From Bacteroidota bacterium (GTDB lineage Bacteria; Bacteroidota; Bacteroidia; Cytophagales; Cyclobacteriaceae): a stretch of 7,394 bases of DNA. The notes beneath the pieces were generated by a model. The model saw only the letters and a program-made list of their open reading frames with translations. It did not search any database and was not told the origin of the DNA. The stretch spans positions 1 through 7,394 of the forward strand of contig JAEZBX010000214.1 of NCBI GenBank assembly GCA_023412765.1. The letters are read 5' to 3'. Positions within the stretch are counted from its first letter, which is position 1. Every line of letters starts with the position of its first letter. Shown here piece by piece: positions 6,575 through 7,394 of this stretch. The translations under genes and the position numbers were made by a program.

Positions 6575-7147
6575 CTACGCTGAATGCGTTGAAGCGTATT
6601 CTTTCGGCGTTGTTCCAAATTGTTTTTTGAAACACTTTGCAAAGTATGAAAGGCTGGTGAAACCGGTTTGATAGCAAACTTCTGAAATGTTACCACCCGT
6701 TTTAGAAAGCAATTCGCTGGCGCGTATTAATCTTTGAATCCGCACAAATTCACCAACGGAATGTCCTGTCAGGGCTTTTAATTTGCGATGAAGTTGCATA
6801 CGGCTCATGCCGATCTCTTTCTGAAAATCGTCTGCTGAAAATTCAGAATTGCTAATATGATTCTCTACAATGACCATTACTCTATCGAGGAAGGTCTCAT
6901 CAGGCGAAGTAATTGCAATGTCTTTTGGTTTTAGGATAACGGTACGACTAAAACGTTCTTGCAACGTTTTGCGCTGTTGAATCAAATTGTTCACTCGGGT
7001 TTTTAGCTCTCTCGCATCAAAAGGTTTTGTGATATAATCATCTGCCCCGGTTTCCAATCCCTCAAGACGGCTTTCGATGTCGGCTTTTGCTGTGAGCAGG
7101 ATCACAGGGATGTGACTGGTTTTTTCCTCTCCCTTAAGTTCCTGTGA
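6575..7147 (-). pseudogene. C-terminal remnant of a hybrid two-component regulator: half receiver plus AraC HTH
   Basis: This frame reads QELKGEEKTSHIPVILLTAK at its open end, the second half of a response-regulator receiver, with the conserved Thr (LLTAK) and Lys (YITKPF). The phospho-acceptor Asp and everything before it are missing: an in-frame TGA at 7148-7150 sits one codon before that point, and no frame beyond it resembles a receiver. After a linker comes a complete AraC-type domain with two helix-turn-helix units (FSADDFQKEIGMSRMQLHRK and ISEVCYQTGFTSLSYFAKCF), ending FGTTPKEYASTHSA. This layout is typical of the C-terminus of Bacteroidota hybrid two-component systems, which sense ligands in the periplasm and switch on nearby genes. 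A GTG at 7105 could start a 176-residue product, but without the Asp it could not be regulated by phosphorylation. Confidence 0.85.
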
Positions 7148-7149
7148 TC
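7100..7149. repeat. 9-bp perfect inverted repeat at the regulator breakpoint
   Basis: GATCACAGG (7100-7108) is the exact reverse complement of CCTGTGATC (7141-7149), with 32 bases between. The left arm lies inside the receiver codons for PVIL; the right arm is at the point where receiver similarity ends. Confidence 0.7.
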
Positions 7150-7194
7150 ACCAACCTTCCGCATGGAAAATACGACTTACACGTAAAAGCCAGG
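7141..7194 (+). pseudogene. Short inverted fragment resembling a Y_Y_Y domain
   Basis: The plus strand reads TNLPHGKYDLHVKAR (7150-7194), close to the Y_Y_Y domain core (TNLPPGxYxFxVxA) found between the propeller and the transmembrane segment of hybrid two-component sensors. The gene pieces on both sides lie on the minus strand, so this fragment would be inverted relative to its presumed parent. No start codon or full domain is present. The match is short, so chance similarity remains possible. The minus strand here also holds a 43-residue frame (7134-7265) that I do not recognise. Confidence 0.4.
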
Positions 7195-7224
7195 ATATTA
7201 ATGATTTTTTCGAGCACATCAGGA

Positions 7225-7392
7225 TCAAGGCGTGGAGCACCATAAATATCCAAATGGATCTTCATCTATAAAAAATATCCAGTCCTTAATTTCAGTTTGG
7301 ATGAGACGTTCTTTGATTTTCCCGGTTGTTAGCGAGTATGTTCCCAGGTTGCCTTGCTTGCCGACAAATATTTGCGTCGGGTTTTTCTTTGA
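7225..7392 (-). pseudogene. Propeller-like fragment of a hybrid two-component sensor, cut by the window edge
   Basis: A 55-residue open frame enters from the right edge and stops at TGA 7225-7227. It contains IFVGKQGNLGTYSLTTGKIK (positions 8-27 of the fragment) and then WIFFIDEDPFGYLWCSTP. The second part resembles the two-component regulator propeller (Reg_prop) repeat, usually IxxIxEDxxGxLWxGT. Just past the stop, the next frame continues LDPDVLEKIINI, which could be the following blade after a frameshift. With the receiver-AraC remnant on the same strand, this suggests the N-terminal sensor side of one former gene, with the rest of the sensor and the whole histidine kinase lost. The part beyond the window is not visible, so an intact upstream portion is possible. 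Confidence 0.45.
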
Positions 7393-7394
7393 CT

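Overview
The window looks like a piece of a Bacteroidota chromosome, probably from the Cytophagales side of the phylum. The clues are a perfect TAnnTTTG promoter -7 box, no Shine-Dalgarno sequence in front of any gene, lipoproteins with an acidic stretch right after the lipobox cysteine, a FISUMP-domain protein, and remains of a hybrid two-component regulator of the propeller/Y_Y_Y/kinase/receiver/AraC type. The phylum call is firm; anything narrower is a guess.

Left half, plus strand: three intact housekeeping genes. These are cinA (372-1628), the E2 acyltransferase of a 2-oxo acid dehydrogenase complex (1678-2979) and a cystathionine gamma-synthase/lyase family PLP enzyme (3180-4325). cinA and E2 are 49 bases apart and could be co-transcribed. 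E2 ends in a hairpin that contains its own stop codon. Next come two different heptanucleotide tandem repeats, and the PLP gene starts 5 bases after a consensus -7 box. A short lipoprotein-like reading frame (65-232, minus) lies divergent to cinA.

Right half, minus strand: an envelope cluster. Reading leftward it holds a small outer-membrane beta-barrel (5758-6354), a 146-residue lipoprotein (5244-5684) and a FISUMP lipoprotein (4332-5100) whose last ~30 codons have slipped into another frame. The barrel and the FISUMP gene share a conserved upstream element (17 bases with two differences, then an identical 9-mer at identical spacing), so they are likely controlled together.

Right edge: the wreck of a hybrid two-component system. 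The C-terminal half of a receiver plus an AraC DNA-binding domain (6575-7147, minus) is cut exactly where the receiver should continue upstream. Beyond the cut lies a short stretch that reads like a Y_Y_Y domain but on the opposite strand, then a propeller-like segment back on the minus strand. A 9-bp inverted repeat sits at the junction. This suggests deletion plus inversion in a decaying regulator, or an assembly chimera.

I saw no RNA genes, CRISPR arrays, intact mobile elements or convincing new defence or biosynthetic system. The least explained parts are the shared upstream element with its envelope cluster and the rearranged regulator.
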